From GM7GCV1 sp965222065 (lineage in GTDB: Bacteria; Pseudomonadota; Gammaproteobacteria; Pseudomonadales; GM7GCV1), in assembly GCA_965222065.1 (NCBI GenBank), contig OZ244933.1:248001-312000 (forward strand): a stretch of DNA of 64,000 bases, in the 5' to 3' direction. A program made the position numbers and the translations under genes. Below the pieces are notes generated by a model. It was given only the letters and a program-made list of their open reading frames with translations, did not search any database and was not told the DNA's origin. This document shows, one piece after another, positions 18,187 through 26,433 of this stretch (position 1 is its first letter; each line of letters opens with the position of its first letter).

Positions 18187-19344
18187 TTAGAACTGGTATT
18201 TAAGGCCGACGGATAAGGCCCTGGGTGTCCCTCCAGGCAGTGTACCCAGTTCGTCACCATGCCCACCATCGACAGCCTGGTAACTGGCGTTTTGCTCGTT
18301 ATCCGTTTGTGTGTAAGCCACGTAGCCCGTCAGAGAGTCATGGATCGTCTTTTCTGCTGCCAGGCTTATCATGCGTGCCCCGCTGTCAGGGCTTACCGCG
18401 TGACTCAGCGCAGTGAGAACCTGAAACGAGTATTTCCAGGATGCGTTTGTATACGCCAGATTAGCGCCCCAGGCATTGCGATCGAGCAATCCCTGCCCTC
18501 CCCCGGCAAGATCATGGTTTATATGCTCGAAAAGCAATGCCGACGTAAAAGCCCCATAGGTTTTCCTGGCGGCGATCCGTGTGGCGTCAATTTCACCACC
18601 ATAAATACCTGCCCAGGAATCATGGGCAATAACGGCAGAAAAGCTATCCGCGCGCCACTGCCCCCAGACACCCCACATAGAACGATCATTATTGTTTGGT
18701 ATGCCGGTGTCATTGTTTGCGTTGGGCGAATACTGAACCATCCAGTCAACGCTGCCCGAAGCAGTTTCCTTTTGATGGCGCCACAGGATCATATTGTCCG
18801 CACGAAGATTCATCCGGTTGCCGGAAGCTGAGCTGGCACCGAGAATCGCACGGCGATCGCCGACGGTATCCGTCAGAATGCTGTATCGGGAACTGACCAG
18901 TTTAAATGGCGAATCATGGCGGCCTACCAGCACCTGGCCGAAGCTGCCAGCAATTCCCAAATAAGTGTTTCGTGTCGAAAAATCGATACGGTCTTCACTA
19001 TCCAGGTCGACAAACTGCTCAACCTGGTAAAGAAAGTCCATACTGTTATCAGTTCGCAGCCTTCCCTTGATTCCCAGTTTGGTCGTATTACTGGAAATAT
19101 TCATGTCACTGGCAATGAACCTGTCATTGGGGTCAGCATTGGCCAGTTGGTCGTTAACGTCGGAATCCATGTAATCAATGGATCCGTGCAAAGTGCCGTA
19201 GAAATCTAACTTCTCGCCAATAAGTTCCCGAGCCTGCGTGACATTTGGGCTAAATAAAAGAATAGTGGTTATAAAAGCAAGAATGTAAAAGGGTACTCTG
19301 TTTGAGTAGTTTAAATTGACCGATGCCACAATTTCTCCAAGCAA
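18187..19344 (-). CDS. Gram-negative porin, copy 1
   Basis: A 385-residue general porin-type barrel. After a hydrophobic signal (about residues 19-38, ending TQA-RE) the mature protein begins with ELIGEKLDFYGTLHGSIDYMDSD, typical of porins in the OmpC/Omp32 group, and ends with LSVGLKYQF, a C-terminal Phe beta signal. Conserved pieces are GIAGSFGQVLVGRHDSPFKL near residue 145 and GWxxxGGEIDATR in the middle. ATG 19344 and GTG 19329 are both possible starts. A paralogue lies upstream at 19512-20633. The gap between them carries a perfect palindrome (19412-19425) that may regulate this gene. Confidence 0.85.
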   Translation of the reverse strand: MLGEIVASVNLNYSNRVPFYILAFITTILLFSPNVTQARELIGEKLDFYGTLHGSIDYMDSDVNDQLANADPNDRFIASDMNISSNTTKLGIKGRLRTDNSMDFLYQVEQFVDLDSEDRIDFSTRNTYLGIAGSFGQVLVGRHDSPFKLVSSRYSILTDTVGDRRAILGASSASGNRMNLRADNMILWRHQKETASGSVDWMVQYSPNANNDTGIPNNNDRSMWGVWGQWRADSFSAVIAHDSWAGIYGGEIDATRIAARKTYGAFTSALLFEHINHDLAGGGQGLLDRNAWGANLAYTNASWKYSFQVLTALSHAVSPDSGARMISLAAEKTIHDSLTGYVAYTQTDNEQNASYQAVDGGHGDELGTLPGGTPRALSVGLKYQF

Positions 19345-19411
19345 AATGATATATATATTCTATAATAATATATAACGATATTATAATTCTATTTACTGGC
19401 AGTCAGTTTAT

Positions 19412-19425
19412 GTCATATATATGAC
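19412..19425. promoter_or_regulatory. Perfect 14-base palindrome upstream of porin copy 1
   Basis: GTCATATATATGAC is a perfect palindrome lying 68 bases upstream of the porin ATG at 19344, in an A/T-rich region. Extended by T on the left it reads TGTCA-N6-TGAC, similar to the half-site spacing of CRP/FNR-family operators. A second TGTGACA element follows at 19431-19437. It is a candidate operator; the cognate regulator is not in the window as far as I can see. Confidence 0.4.
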
Positions 19426-19511
19426 TATTATGTGACATTTTAGTTTTTCTGAAACAAATCTGACTTATTTGGGGCGGTAGGGATTGGAAAGCGGACCTGG
19501 CTATCCGGTGA

Positions 19512-20633
19512 CTAAAATGAGTAGCGTAGGCCTACTCCATAGGCTACTGGTGTCCCTCCTGGCAAAGTACCCAGGTCACCGCGAACACCGGCGATGGCCT
19601 GAAAGGCTGCATTTGCCTCATTTTTGGTTTGGGTATAGGCAATACTGCCGGATAGTCTGGGGCTGAATTGTTTCTCAACCCCGAAAGAATACATGGTTGC
19701 GCCGGTATCTGTGGTATCCGCATAGGAATCGGCCGAGAACATCTGGATACCGTAGGAAAGGGTTTCAGATGCGTTATAAACGGCATTTATGCCATATAGC
19801 TGCCTGTCAAGTGAGGCAGGGTCTGTGGCACCAGGTACCATATCCTGGTTGATTATTTCATACAAAAAGCCCAGTTCAATCGCGTTAAATTGTCGCTTTA
19901 TCGAAGCACGCGTGGCATTGATTTGGGAGTCGTAGATCCTTTCCCAGCGCTCGTGGGCAAGGGCCAGTGTGTAATCACCAGAGTTTTGGTTTATACCAAA
20001 ACCCCAGACGGCACGCATATCATTGTCCGGATCACCACTGGTTCGCAACGAATCATGTGAATACATAAAACGCCACTGGATATTGCTCTTACCTATTTGT
20101 GCGCGGTTTGACCATAGAATCGATTTTTCAGCTCGCCGGTTTAGTCGGTTACCCTTGTCGGCCGTGGCGCCAATCAGGGCGTGGCGGTGAACGATGCTTG
20201 TTCTCAGGATGGCAAACTGGGCGCCGAGTGTTCGAAATGGTGTGTCCTGTTTACCAATGGAGATTTCCCCAAATTGCCCACGCACACCCATGGCATAGTG
20301 TCGGGTGCGCAAAATGGTATCCCGGCTGCCATCCCAGACGAACAGTTTGCTGCCTTCATAAAAGAAAGTGTTGTCGTTATTGAGCGGGATCACACCCTCC
20401 AGGCTCAGACGTGAGGGGTTACCTCCATAACCAAATTCCTCGTACACCAGGTTATCGTCTGGATCCGCATCGGCCTCTTCGCGGCTTATATCGGAGTCCA
20501 TGTAATCGTATGACAGGGATATCATTGTTTTGAATTCGAGCTTTTCGCCGATAAGCTCTATCGCGAAGGCTGTCTGACAAGGAATAAAGAAAACGCAGCA
20601 AAGTGCACGAACAAGAAGAAAATGACGCTTCAC
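19512..20633 (-). CDS. Gram-negative porin, copy 2
   Basis: A 373-residue porin related to the one at 18187-19344: both mature parts begin with ELIGEKL(D/E)F and continue with DYMDSD. The signal peptide ends near TAFA-IE (residue 25). The family piece GVRGQFGEISIGKQDTPFRTL is near residue 133 and the barrel ends with AYGVGLRYSF. The two genes are tandem on the minus strand, 168 bases apart, and each appears to have its own promoter region. Sequence divergence of the loops suggests different selectivity, which is inference. Confidence 0.85.
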   Translation of the reverse strand: MKRHFLLVRALCCVFFIPCQTAFAIELIGEKLEFKTMISLSYDYMDSDISREEADADPDDNLVYEEFGYGGNPSRLSLEGVIPLNNDNTFFYEGSKLFVWDGSRDTILRTRHYAMGVRGQFGEISIGKQDTPFRTLGAQFAILRTSIVHRHALIGATADKGNRLNRRAEKSILWSNRAQIGKSNIQWRFMYSHDSLRTSGDPDNDMRAVWGFGINQNSGDYTLALAHERWERIYDSQINATRASIKRQFNAIELGFLYEIINQDMVPGATDPASLDRQLYGINAVYNASETLSYGIQMFSADSYADTTDTGATMYSFGVEKQFSPRLSGSIAYTQTKNEANAAFQAIAGVRGDLGTLPGGTPVAYGVGLRYSF

Positions 20634-20800
20634 TGGTTCTCCGGGAGGGCTGTGTAATTGCTGGGGTAAAGAAGTACTTATAGCAGAAGTGTATATTGTG
20701 TACTACATAGGTTACGCGAATTTATTCTTCCAGAAAGATATACAGCGACACACTCACAATGATTGAATGTTGGCTAAACGAGCAAAGCAAGGAGTTAACG

Positions 20801-22153
20801 ATGGCTGACACCCCTCAAAACAAGACGCTTTATGGTCAACAAACAGAGTTGGCGATAAAGAATTTCATTGTCAGCCATATGCCCATGCCCTCCTTCTTTG
20901 TCCGATCCCTGGGGCTGATTAAGTATGCCTGCGCCCGAGTGAATTATGATTTGGGGCTCCTGACGAAATCACAGGCCGACGCCATTTGCAGTGCGGCAGA
21001 AGAAGTCTGGCAGGGGAAACACGACAACCAGTTTCCTGTCGATGTGTTCCAGACCGGATCCGGGACCAGCACCAACATGAACGCCAATGAAGTCATCGCC
21101 TCGTTGGCAACCAGCTACAGCAAGGAAAAAATACATCCCAATGACCATGTCAATCTGGGACAAAGTTCCAATGATGTGATTCCCAGTTGTATCACCCTCT
21201 CTGCATCCCTGCTTCTCAATGAGCGCTTATTGCCATCTATCAGACATCTTGTTGAATGTATCGACACCCGCAGTAAAGAGCTGGATACGATCGTGAAAAC
21301 CGGGCGAACCCATCTGATGGATGCCATGCCATTAACCCTGGGGCAAGAGCTAAGCGGCTGGTCCGCACAGCTGAAAAACTGCGTACAAAGGTTGGAAGAT
21401 GGCCACAAAGACTTTGCCCGTTTGGCCCTGGGCGGCACGGCCATAGGTACCGGCATTAATAGCACGCCCGAATTTGGCCCAAGGGTCAGTGAACAGTTAT
21501 CAGAGCTTACAGGCCTGCCGTTCACTTCCCGGGAAAACTATTTTGAAGGCATTGCTTCCCAGGATAGCTCTGTCGAGCTTAGCGGGCAGCTAAAGACCCT
21601 GGCAGTGGCTCTTATGAAGATAAGTAATGATCTGCGCTGGATGGGAAGTGGCCCCCTGGCCGGTCTGGGTGAAATTACCATGCCAAAATTACAGGCGGGA
21701 AGCAGCATCATGCCCGGCAAGGTTAACCCCGTCATCGCCGAGTCCACAGCCATGGTTTGTGCACAGGTGATTGGCAATGACACCACGATCACTGTCGCCG
21801 GCCAAAGTGGCAATTTTCAGTTGAATGTCATGTTGCCTGTGATTGCCTATAACCTGCTGCAAAGCCTTGAGCTGCTTTCCAATAGCTGTGTGAACCTGGC
21901 TGACAAGGCCATATCAATTTTTGAGGTCAACCAGGATAAGTTACAGGAAACCTTGTCGCGCAACCCGATTCTGGTTACCGCGCTGAACTCGGTAATCGGC
22001 TATGAAAAAGCGGCAGAAATTGCCCAAAAAGCATACGCGGAGAAACGTCCTGTGATCGACGTTGCTGATGAAATGACCGATATTGGTCGTGACAAACTTC
22101 AGCAGATCCTGGATCCGGCGAGCCTGACCGGAAAATCATCTAAACAGGATTAA
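20801..22153 (+). CDS. fumC: Fumarate hydratase class II
   Basis: A 450-residue aspartase/fumarase-superfamily enzyme interconverting fumarate and malate. Signature GSSIMPGKVNP is present near residue 304, as are TGSGTSTNMNANEV near residue 85, GQSSNDVIPS near residue 121 and TGRTHLMDAMP near residue 167. The oxygen-stable, cluster-free class II enzyme fits the aconitase A in this window. I chose ATG 20801, preceded by AAGGAG at 20789-20794; the upstream ATG 20759 is less likely. The N-terminus is divergent: the usual WGAQTQR segment is replaced by LYGQQTELA. A related role such as aspartate ammonia-lyase cannot be excluded, but the SxxMPxKxN and fumarase loops favour fumarase. Confidence 0.85.
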   Translation: MADTPQNKTLYGQQTELAIKNFIVSHMPMPSFFVRSLGLIKYACARVNYDLGLLTKSQADAICSAAEEVWQGKHDNQFPVDVFQTGSGTSTNMNANEVIASLATSYSKEKIHPNDHVNLGQSSNDVIPSCITLSASLLLNERLLPSIRHLVECIDTRSKELDTIVKTGRTHLMDAMPLTLGQELSGWSAQLKNCVQRLEDGHKDFARLALGGTAIGTGINSTPEFGPRVSEQLSELTGLPFTSRENYFEGIASQDSSVELSGQLKTLAVALMKISNDLRWMGSGPLAGLGEITMPKLQAGSSIMPGKVNPVIAESTAMVCAQVIGNDTTITVAGQSGNFQLNVMLPVIAYNLLQSLELLSNSCVNLADKAISIFEVNQDKLQETLSRNPILVTALNSVIGYEKAAEIAQKAYAEKRPVIDVADEMTDIGRDKLQQILDPASLTGKSSKQD

Positions 22154-22191
22154 AAAGATACTCTATCCAACTGATTATAAATATTTTTTAT

Positions 22192-23289
22192 TTAAAATGT
22201 ATTTATCAGCCAGGAAATAGCCACAATCTGGGGAACCGTCAGCAAAGGCAGAAACAGGGCGATTTTCCAGGATTTGGTGGCATCCCTCATCACCATGATT
22301 TCTGTGTAATCAGTTGAAACCCCTGTCATTAAAAACGCAAAACTGTTTCCTGGTGCATTGGCGCGCGTTAGCAAGTCGGCGGCAATAGGCGTTGAGCCTT
22401 CTGAACAAACCTCAATAATCGTTGCAGCAACAATGGTTAGACCCAGCCCGGCAAGTGTTGGCCCAAAAAAAGTGCCAAACTGCTCTGGTGAGACAAATGC
22501 CCGGATCAGCCCGGCCAGGATTACACCAAACAGAAGCCAGCGCATCACCATTTGGGATTCATGAATGCCCTTGATCAGCATGTCGCGAATCATTTTTGGT
22601 GAATAATCCGCATTTAACAGTCCGGATTTGGCTTCTTTCCAAAATTGAAAATCCTCAGGGAGATCCGAGCTTGCCGGGTTTTCCGGTAACACTTTTTTGC
22701 TGACTAACAGATCAAAAAGCAAACCAGCGATAATGGCAATTAGCATCGATAACACAATAAATGCAGCGGTCCAGCCTATACCGATGAGGGCGATCATCAC
22801 CAGTGTCAGGGAAAGAGAGTTCCAGGGGCTGGCAATCAGGAACGCCATAACCTGCCCGATACTGGCACCGCGATCGTAAAGCTTTGCCCCTACCATAAGT
22901 ATCCCGTGATTACAGAGGTCGAGCATGACTCCTGCCGCTGTGGCGCGCAGAATGCCACCTATTCCCGTCTTCGTGCCAAGCACTGCCATCACGAACTCCC
23001 TGGGAACCTTTGAAAGCAAGGCAAGCATGAGAATCCCGAGAAAAACGCCCCACCACATGGTGTTAATCAACTCATAGACGGAGTCAGCAAGTACCTTGTA
23101 CCAGGCAAAGAAGTCGGTTGTCCCGGGAAAAAATGCGGTCTGGAAGTATAAAACCACAACGATGAGAAGAGATCCCCAGAGTAAAAAATCCGGTGCGCCG
23201 GAATCATCGTGACAGGCGCTGCCGTGCTGGTGGTGCTCACTGTGCTCCTGCTGTTGATCTGACTCATCGTGACCGCAATGCTTTGCCAT
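22192..23289 (-). CDS. SO_0444/ArsP-type permease, probable metal efflux
   Basis: A 365-residue membrane protein with a short His-rich N-terminus (HCGHDESDQQQEHSEHHQHG), likely a metal-binding tail, then eight or more helices in two repeats. The repeat motifs are DLCNHGILMVGAKLYDRGAS with ASPWNSLS, and EVCSEGSTPIAADLLTRA with TGVSTDYTE, typical of the DUF318/ArsP permease family; the SO_0444 branch is associated with Cu/Zn efflux. I chose ATG 23289 with AAGGA just upstream; the 23325 start is also in frame. The gene is divergent from cytochrome c' with a 173-base gap. Confidence 0.8.
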   Translation of the reverse strand: MAKHCGHDESDQQQEHSEHHQHGSACHDDSGAPDFLLWGSLLIVVVLYFQTAFFPGTTDFFAWYKVLADSVYELINTMWWGVFLGILMLALLSKVPREFVMAVLGTKTGIGGILRATAAGVMLDLCNHGILMVGAKLYDRGASIGQVMAFLIASPWNSLSLTLVMIALIGIGWTAAFIVLSMLIAIIAGLLFDLLVSKKVLPENPASSDLPEDFQFWKEAKSGLLNADYSPKMIRDMLIKGIHESQMVMRWLLFGVILAGLIRAFVSPEQFGTFFGPTLAGLGLTIVAATIIEVCSEGSTPIAADLLTRANAPGNSFAFLMTGVSTDYTEIMVMRDATKSWKIALFLPLLTVPQIVAISWLINTF

Positions 23290-23462
23290 TCCATATCCTT
23301 GTTGGGAAGTATTGGAAGGCAGCATACGGGATCAGAATTCGCAATGAAAACCCCTCAATAAAGAAAAGTTAACCATGTACAGGGTTGTATTCCTGGATGG
23401 CTGATAGAGAATAAAAAGCATCCAACCAACCACCAGTAATCACTTTTACAAGGATACTCACT

Positions 23463-23930
23463 ATGAAATTGCTTCCCAATGTTGCTGTCCTGACGGCGGT
23501 GATCCTGTTTAGTACGTCTGCCTTTGCCCAGCCAACGCCACAAGAGCAAGCAGAACGGGCTGTTGACCTTCGCCAATCAATTTTAAAACTGGTCGCATCA
23601 AATTTTGGCCCCCTGCGAGCGATGGGACGCGGTGATATCCCCGTAGACGCGGAATTGGCTGCCAAAGCGGCGACACGTATCTCCCAGCTTTCGCTGATGA
23701 TGACCGATTACTTTGCCTACGACACCCGTGCATTTGACGTAGAGACAGAAGCACTACCGGTAATCTGGGAAGAGCCGGAAGCATTTGCGGAAAAAGTAAA
23801 TAACCTGACCGATGCGGCGGATAACGTTGTCGCTGCGGTAGCGACAGGTGACAGGGATGCGATTCGGGACGCAGCAGGAGCTGTCGGCCAAAATTGTGGC
23901 AGTTGTCATGATGACTTTCGGGTAGATTGA
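23463..23930 (+). CDS. Cytochrome c'
   Basis: A 155-residue periplasmic c-type cytochrome with a clean signal peptide (ending AFA-QP near residue 22) and a C-terminal haem-binding CGSCH (residues 145-149), the arrangement of class II cytochromes c' rather than class I. The helical bundle has FGPLRAM near residue 48, the site where the helix lines the distal haem pocket. Cytochromes c' bind NO and CO and are linked to nitrosative stress defence. It is followed by a hairpin terminator and converges with a cytochrome b561 gene, a likely electron partner by genomic association. Confidence 0.93.
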   Translation: MKLLPNVAVLTAVILFSTSAFAQPTPQEQAERAVDLRQSILKLVASNFGPLRAMGRGDIPVDAELAAKAATRISQLSLMMTDYFAYDTRAFDVETEALPVIWEEPEAFAEKVNNLTDAADNVVAAVATGDRDAIRDAAGAVGQNCGSCHDDFRVD

Positions 23931-23956
23931 TCAGAAGACAAAGTTATAACCAATCC

Positions 23957-23984
23957 AAAAAGCCCGGCAATGCCGGGCTTTTTT
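23957..23984 (+). terminator. Rho-independent terminator after cytochrome c'
   Basis: AGCCCGGCA (23961-23969) and TGCCGGGCT (23971-23979) form a perfect 9-base stem, preceded by an A-run (23957-23960) and followed by a T-run to 23984. The A-run on the left lets it terminate transcripts from both sides, so it probably serves cytochrome c' on the plus strand and the msrPQ-cytochrome b operon on the minus strand. Confidence 0.9.
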
Positions 23985-23996
23985 GTATCTGTTCAT

Positions 23997-24698
23997 CTAG
24001 TACAGGAATAATGAGTCATTGGATGGAGGTGGTGGAAGCGGAGGCGGCGCAATAAATATCAACCAATAGACAAATCCTGCAGTGATCACCAGAATCACCA
24101 AAGCGAGCCACAGGCGGGAATGAGCGATCCCCTCCTCCCCTACGATATCTGCCTTTTTCTTTCCGGTAATCATCGGGGTGATCAGGTTTTGCTTCTTAAA
24201 AAACAAATAACCCAGAACCGCCAGAATATGCAGAACAATCAGGGCCTGAATAAAGCTAAAGTTGGTGTGATGCAGGCTGTTGAGGGTCTCCTCGGTGTCT
24301 GGGCTAACCGTATGCTCGTAGGGACCTGACCAGATCTCCCCTTCCAGGAAAAGTCCGGTCACTGCCTGGAAACCCACGAGGGCGAACATCAAAAAAACCA
24401 TCAGGCTGCCCAGCGGGTTGTGCCCGATGGTTTCCTTGCCATTGCCCCTGATAAGGGCACAGAGGTAGCTTTTGACCTTGCCCGGCGTGGGAAAGAAGTA
24501 TCGAAACCGGGCGTGTCGCGTACCAAAAATCCCCCAGACCAGGCGGAAGATCAGCAGAAAGATAATGAAATAGCCCAGGTACAGGTGCAGTTGCTCCTGT
24601 TGGTTTTCAATGGCGATCCAGGTGGCGATTACGCTTATGCCAAATAGCCAGTGAAATAGTCGTAGTGGCAGATCCCAAACAAGCTTCTTTTCGGTCAT
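23997..24698 (-). CDS. Cytochrome b561-family membrane protein
   Basis: A 233-residue di-haem cytochrome b of the bacterial B561/Ni-hydrogenase type. WDLPLRLFHWLFGISV near residue 9 and LHLYLGYFIIFLLIFRLVWG near residue 37 carry the paired His residues, with further His in LHHTNF and LHILAVLGYLFF near 143-165; four to five helices are visible, ending in a Pro-rich tail. It starts three bases after msrQ and follows msrP, so all three are one operon. The usual partner is a periplasmic cytochrome, which fits cytochrome c' at 23463-23930 on the other strand. Its direct role in MsrPQ electron supply is inference. Confidence 0.85.
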   Translation of the reverse strand: MTEKKLVWDLPLRLFHWLFGISVIATWIAIENQQEQLHLYLGYFIIFLLIFRLVWGIFGTRHARFRYFFPTPGKVKSYLCALIRGNGKETIGHNPLGSLMVFLMFALVGFQAVTGLFLEGEIWSGPYEHTVSPDTEETLNSLHHTNFSFIQALIVLHILAVLGYLFFKKQNLITPMITGKKKADIVGEEGIAHSRLWLALVILVITAGFVYWLIFIAPPPLPPPPSNDSLFLY

Positions 24699-24701
24699 TG
24701 G

Positions 24702-25370
24702 TCAGGGTTCCTGGTGGAGCGAAGATGGCGGTTTTTGATGAGTGGATGAGGCTATCTTTTTACCATAGTTCAGAATCCGTGGAACCATAAGAAAAATAAA
24801 GATTGCTGTATAAATGCCTGGTTCAAGATAGTCCGCCCGGGTCAGCCAGATAAAATGCAACAGTACCAGCACACCAACCAGATAGATAAGCTGGTGTAAC
24901 TGGTTCCAGCGGGTACGTAAACGCCGACGCCAGCCGTTGGTCGAAGTCAGGGCCAGGGTCAGCAAAATGCACAGAGCGGCAAAGCCCACCGTAATAAACG
25001 GGCGCTCAACAATGTCTTCGTAGGTGTAGGCAAAGCTCAGGCCCTGATCAAAAACCACATAGACAAGGAAGTGCAGCAGCGCATAAAAAAAGGCATAGAG
25101 GCCAATCATGCGGCGTAGCTGTGTCAGCCAGGTCCAGCCCAGTAGCTGGCGCAACGGGGTGATCGCCAGGGTGATTAACAGGAACCGCAACGTCCATATG
25201 CCGGTTTGGTCTGTGAGTGCTTCTACCGGGTTGGCGCCCAGGTTATCGGTAAAAATCCCCCAGATCATAAAAGTAAAAGGAATCAGCGCCAGCAAGTGAA
25301 CGAGAGGCTTGATTCTCCAGCGAATAGTTTTTGGGCGGGGGTTCCAGCGCAGTGCGCTTACAGAAAACAA
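24702..25370 (-). CDS. msrQ: MsrQ, haem-binding subunit of the MsrPQ methionine sulfoxide reductase
   Basis: A 222-residue ferric-reductase-like membrane protein with six helices that carries electrons from the quinone pool to MsrP. Family markers are GIWTLRFLLITLAITPLRQL, RRMIGLYAFFYALLHFLVYV with two His-type haem contacts, and RWNQLHQLIYLVGVLVLLHFIWLTRAD. The length matches YedZ/MsrQ. It lies between msrP and a cytochrome b561 gene in one operon, the usual msrP-msrQ order with an added gene. Confidence 0.95.
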   Translation of the reverse strand: MFSVSALRWNPRPKTIRWRIKPLVHLLALIPFTFMIWGIFTDNLGANPVEALTDQTGIWTLRFLLITLAITPLRQLLGWTWLTQLRRMIGLYAFFYALLHFLVYVVFDQGLSFAYTYEDIVERPFITVGFAALCILLTLALTSTNGWRRRLRTRWNQLHQLIYLVGVLVLLHFIWLTRADYLEPGIYTAIFIFLMVPRILNYGKKIASSTHQKPPSSLHQEP

Positions 25371-25399
25371 CGAGCTATCCCGGTAAGCAATACGTGTGG

Positions 25400-26362
25400 T
25401 CAGTAATACTTTTGCAAGTCCATTCCCGCATAAAGGTGGGCGACTTCTTCCTCATAACCATTGAACATCAACGTATCCCGCTTGAAGAATTCCCCAATCC
25501 GGCGTTCCCGCGCCTGGCTCCAGCGAGGATGGTCTACGTTGGGATTCACGTTGGAATAAAAACCGTACTCTCTTGCATTGGCCATATTCCAGGATGTCTC
25601 CGGCTCGGTTTCGGTAAAACGGATTTTTACGATGGACTTGATGGATTTAAAACCGTACTTCCAGGGAACCACCAGTCTGAGGGGGGCACCGTTTTGCTCG
25701 GGTAAAGGCTTGCCATAGAGTCCGATCGCCATGAACGACAGCGGATTCATGGCCTCATCCATTCTCAGACCCTCACGATATGGCCAGTCAAGTACCGGAC
25801 GACGTTGACCGGGCAGCGGGCGCGAGCGCTTGTAGATGGTTTCAAAGGCAACGTATTTGGCGTTTGAGTTGGGCTCAAAGCGCTTCAGCAAATCCGCCAG
25901 GGGAAAGCCAACCCAGGGAATGACCATGGACCATGCCTCGACACAGCGCAAGCGGTAAATGCGCTCTTCAAAATCATGGGGAGAAATAAGATCCTCCAGA
26001 GACAACTTTCCGGGCTTGTTGCACTCCCCTTCAATGGTGACTGCCCAGGGATCCGTATCCAGGGCATTGGCATTCTCACTGGGGTCTTCCTTGCCGGTGC
26101 CCAGTTCATAGAAATTGTTATAGGTCGTTACATCTTCCCAGGGAGTCAATTCTTCATCGACGGACATGGTTTTTGGCGCTGAGCCAATTTGCCCGGCAAA
26201 CTCTTTAATATTCGCCCAGGCCGCCATGGGTAAAAAGCTGGCTGCTGCGATTGCGCCACCGCCATAAACGCCGGTTTTCAAAAGATGACGGCGTTGGTAC
26301 AAGCGTTCATCCGTGACGTCAGACTCTTTCAGGTCGTACGATTTACGCGTTTTTAACAACAT
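25400..26362 (-). CDS. msrP: MsrP, periplasmic molybdopterin methionine sulfoxide reductase
   Basis: A 320-residue molybdenum enzyme that repairs oxidised methionine in periplasmic proteins. A twin-arginine signal (YQRRHLLKTG, residues 22-31) is present. The Moco ligand is Cys140 in YRLRCVEAWSM; PWVGFPLADLL follows. C-terminal RLVVPWKYGFKSIKSIVKI and ETSWNMANAREYGFYSNVNP are standard YedY/MsrP segments. It is followed by msrQ (29 bases) and a cytochrome b561 gene. The operon is 70 bases downstream of pepN, read in the same direction. Confidence 0.97.
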   Translation of the reverse strand: MLLKTRKSYDLKESDVTDERLYQRRHLLKTGVYGGGAIAAASFLPMAAWANIKEFAGQIGSAPKTMSVDEELTPWEDVTTYNNFYELGTGKEDPSENANALDTDPWAVTIEGECNKPGKLSLEDLISPHDFEERIYRLRCVEAWSMVIPWVGFPLADLLKRFEPNSNAKYVAFETIYKRSRPLPGQRRPVLDWPYREGLRMDEAMNPLSFMAIGLYGKPLPEQNGAPLRLVVPWKYGFKSIKSIVKIRFTETEPETSWNMANAREYGFYSNVNPNVDHPRWSQARERRIGEFFKRDTLMFNGYEEEVAHLYAGMDLQKYY

Positions 26363-26433
26363 GGGTTGAATGCCTCACGAGCCTTGCTGCTGTATTGGAG
26401 ACCAGTGTGCCTTATTTGTTCCAAATGTAATAT

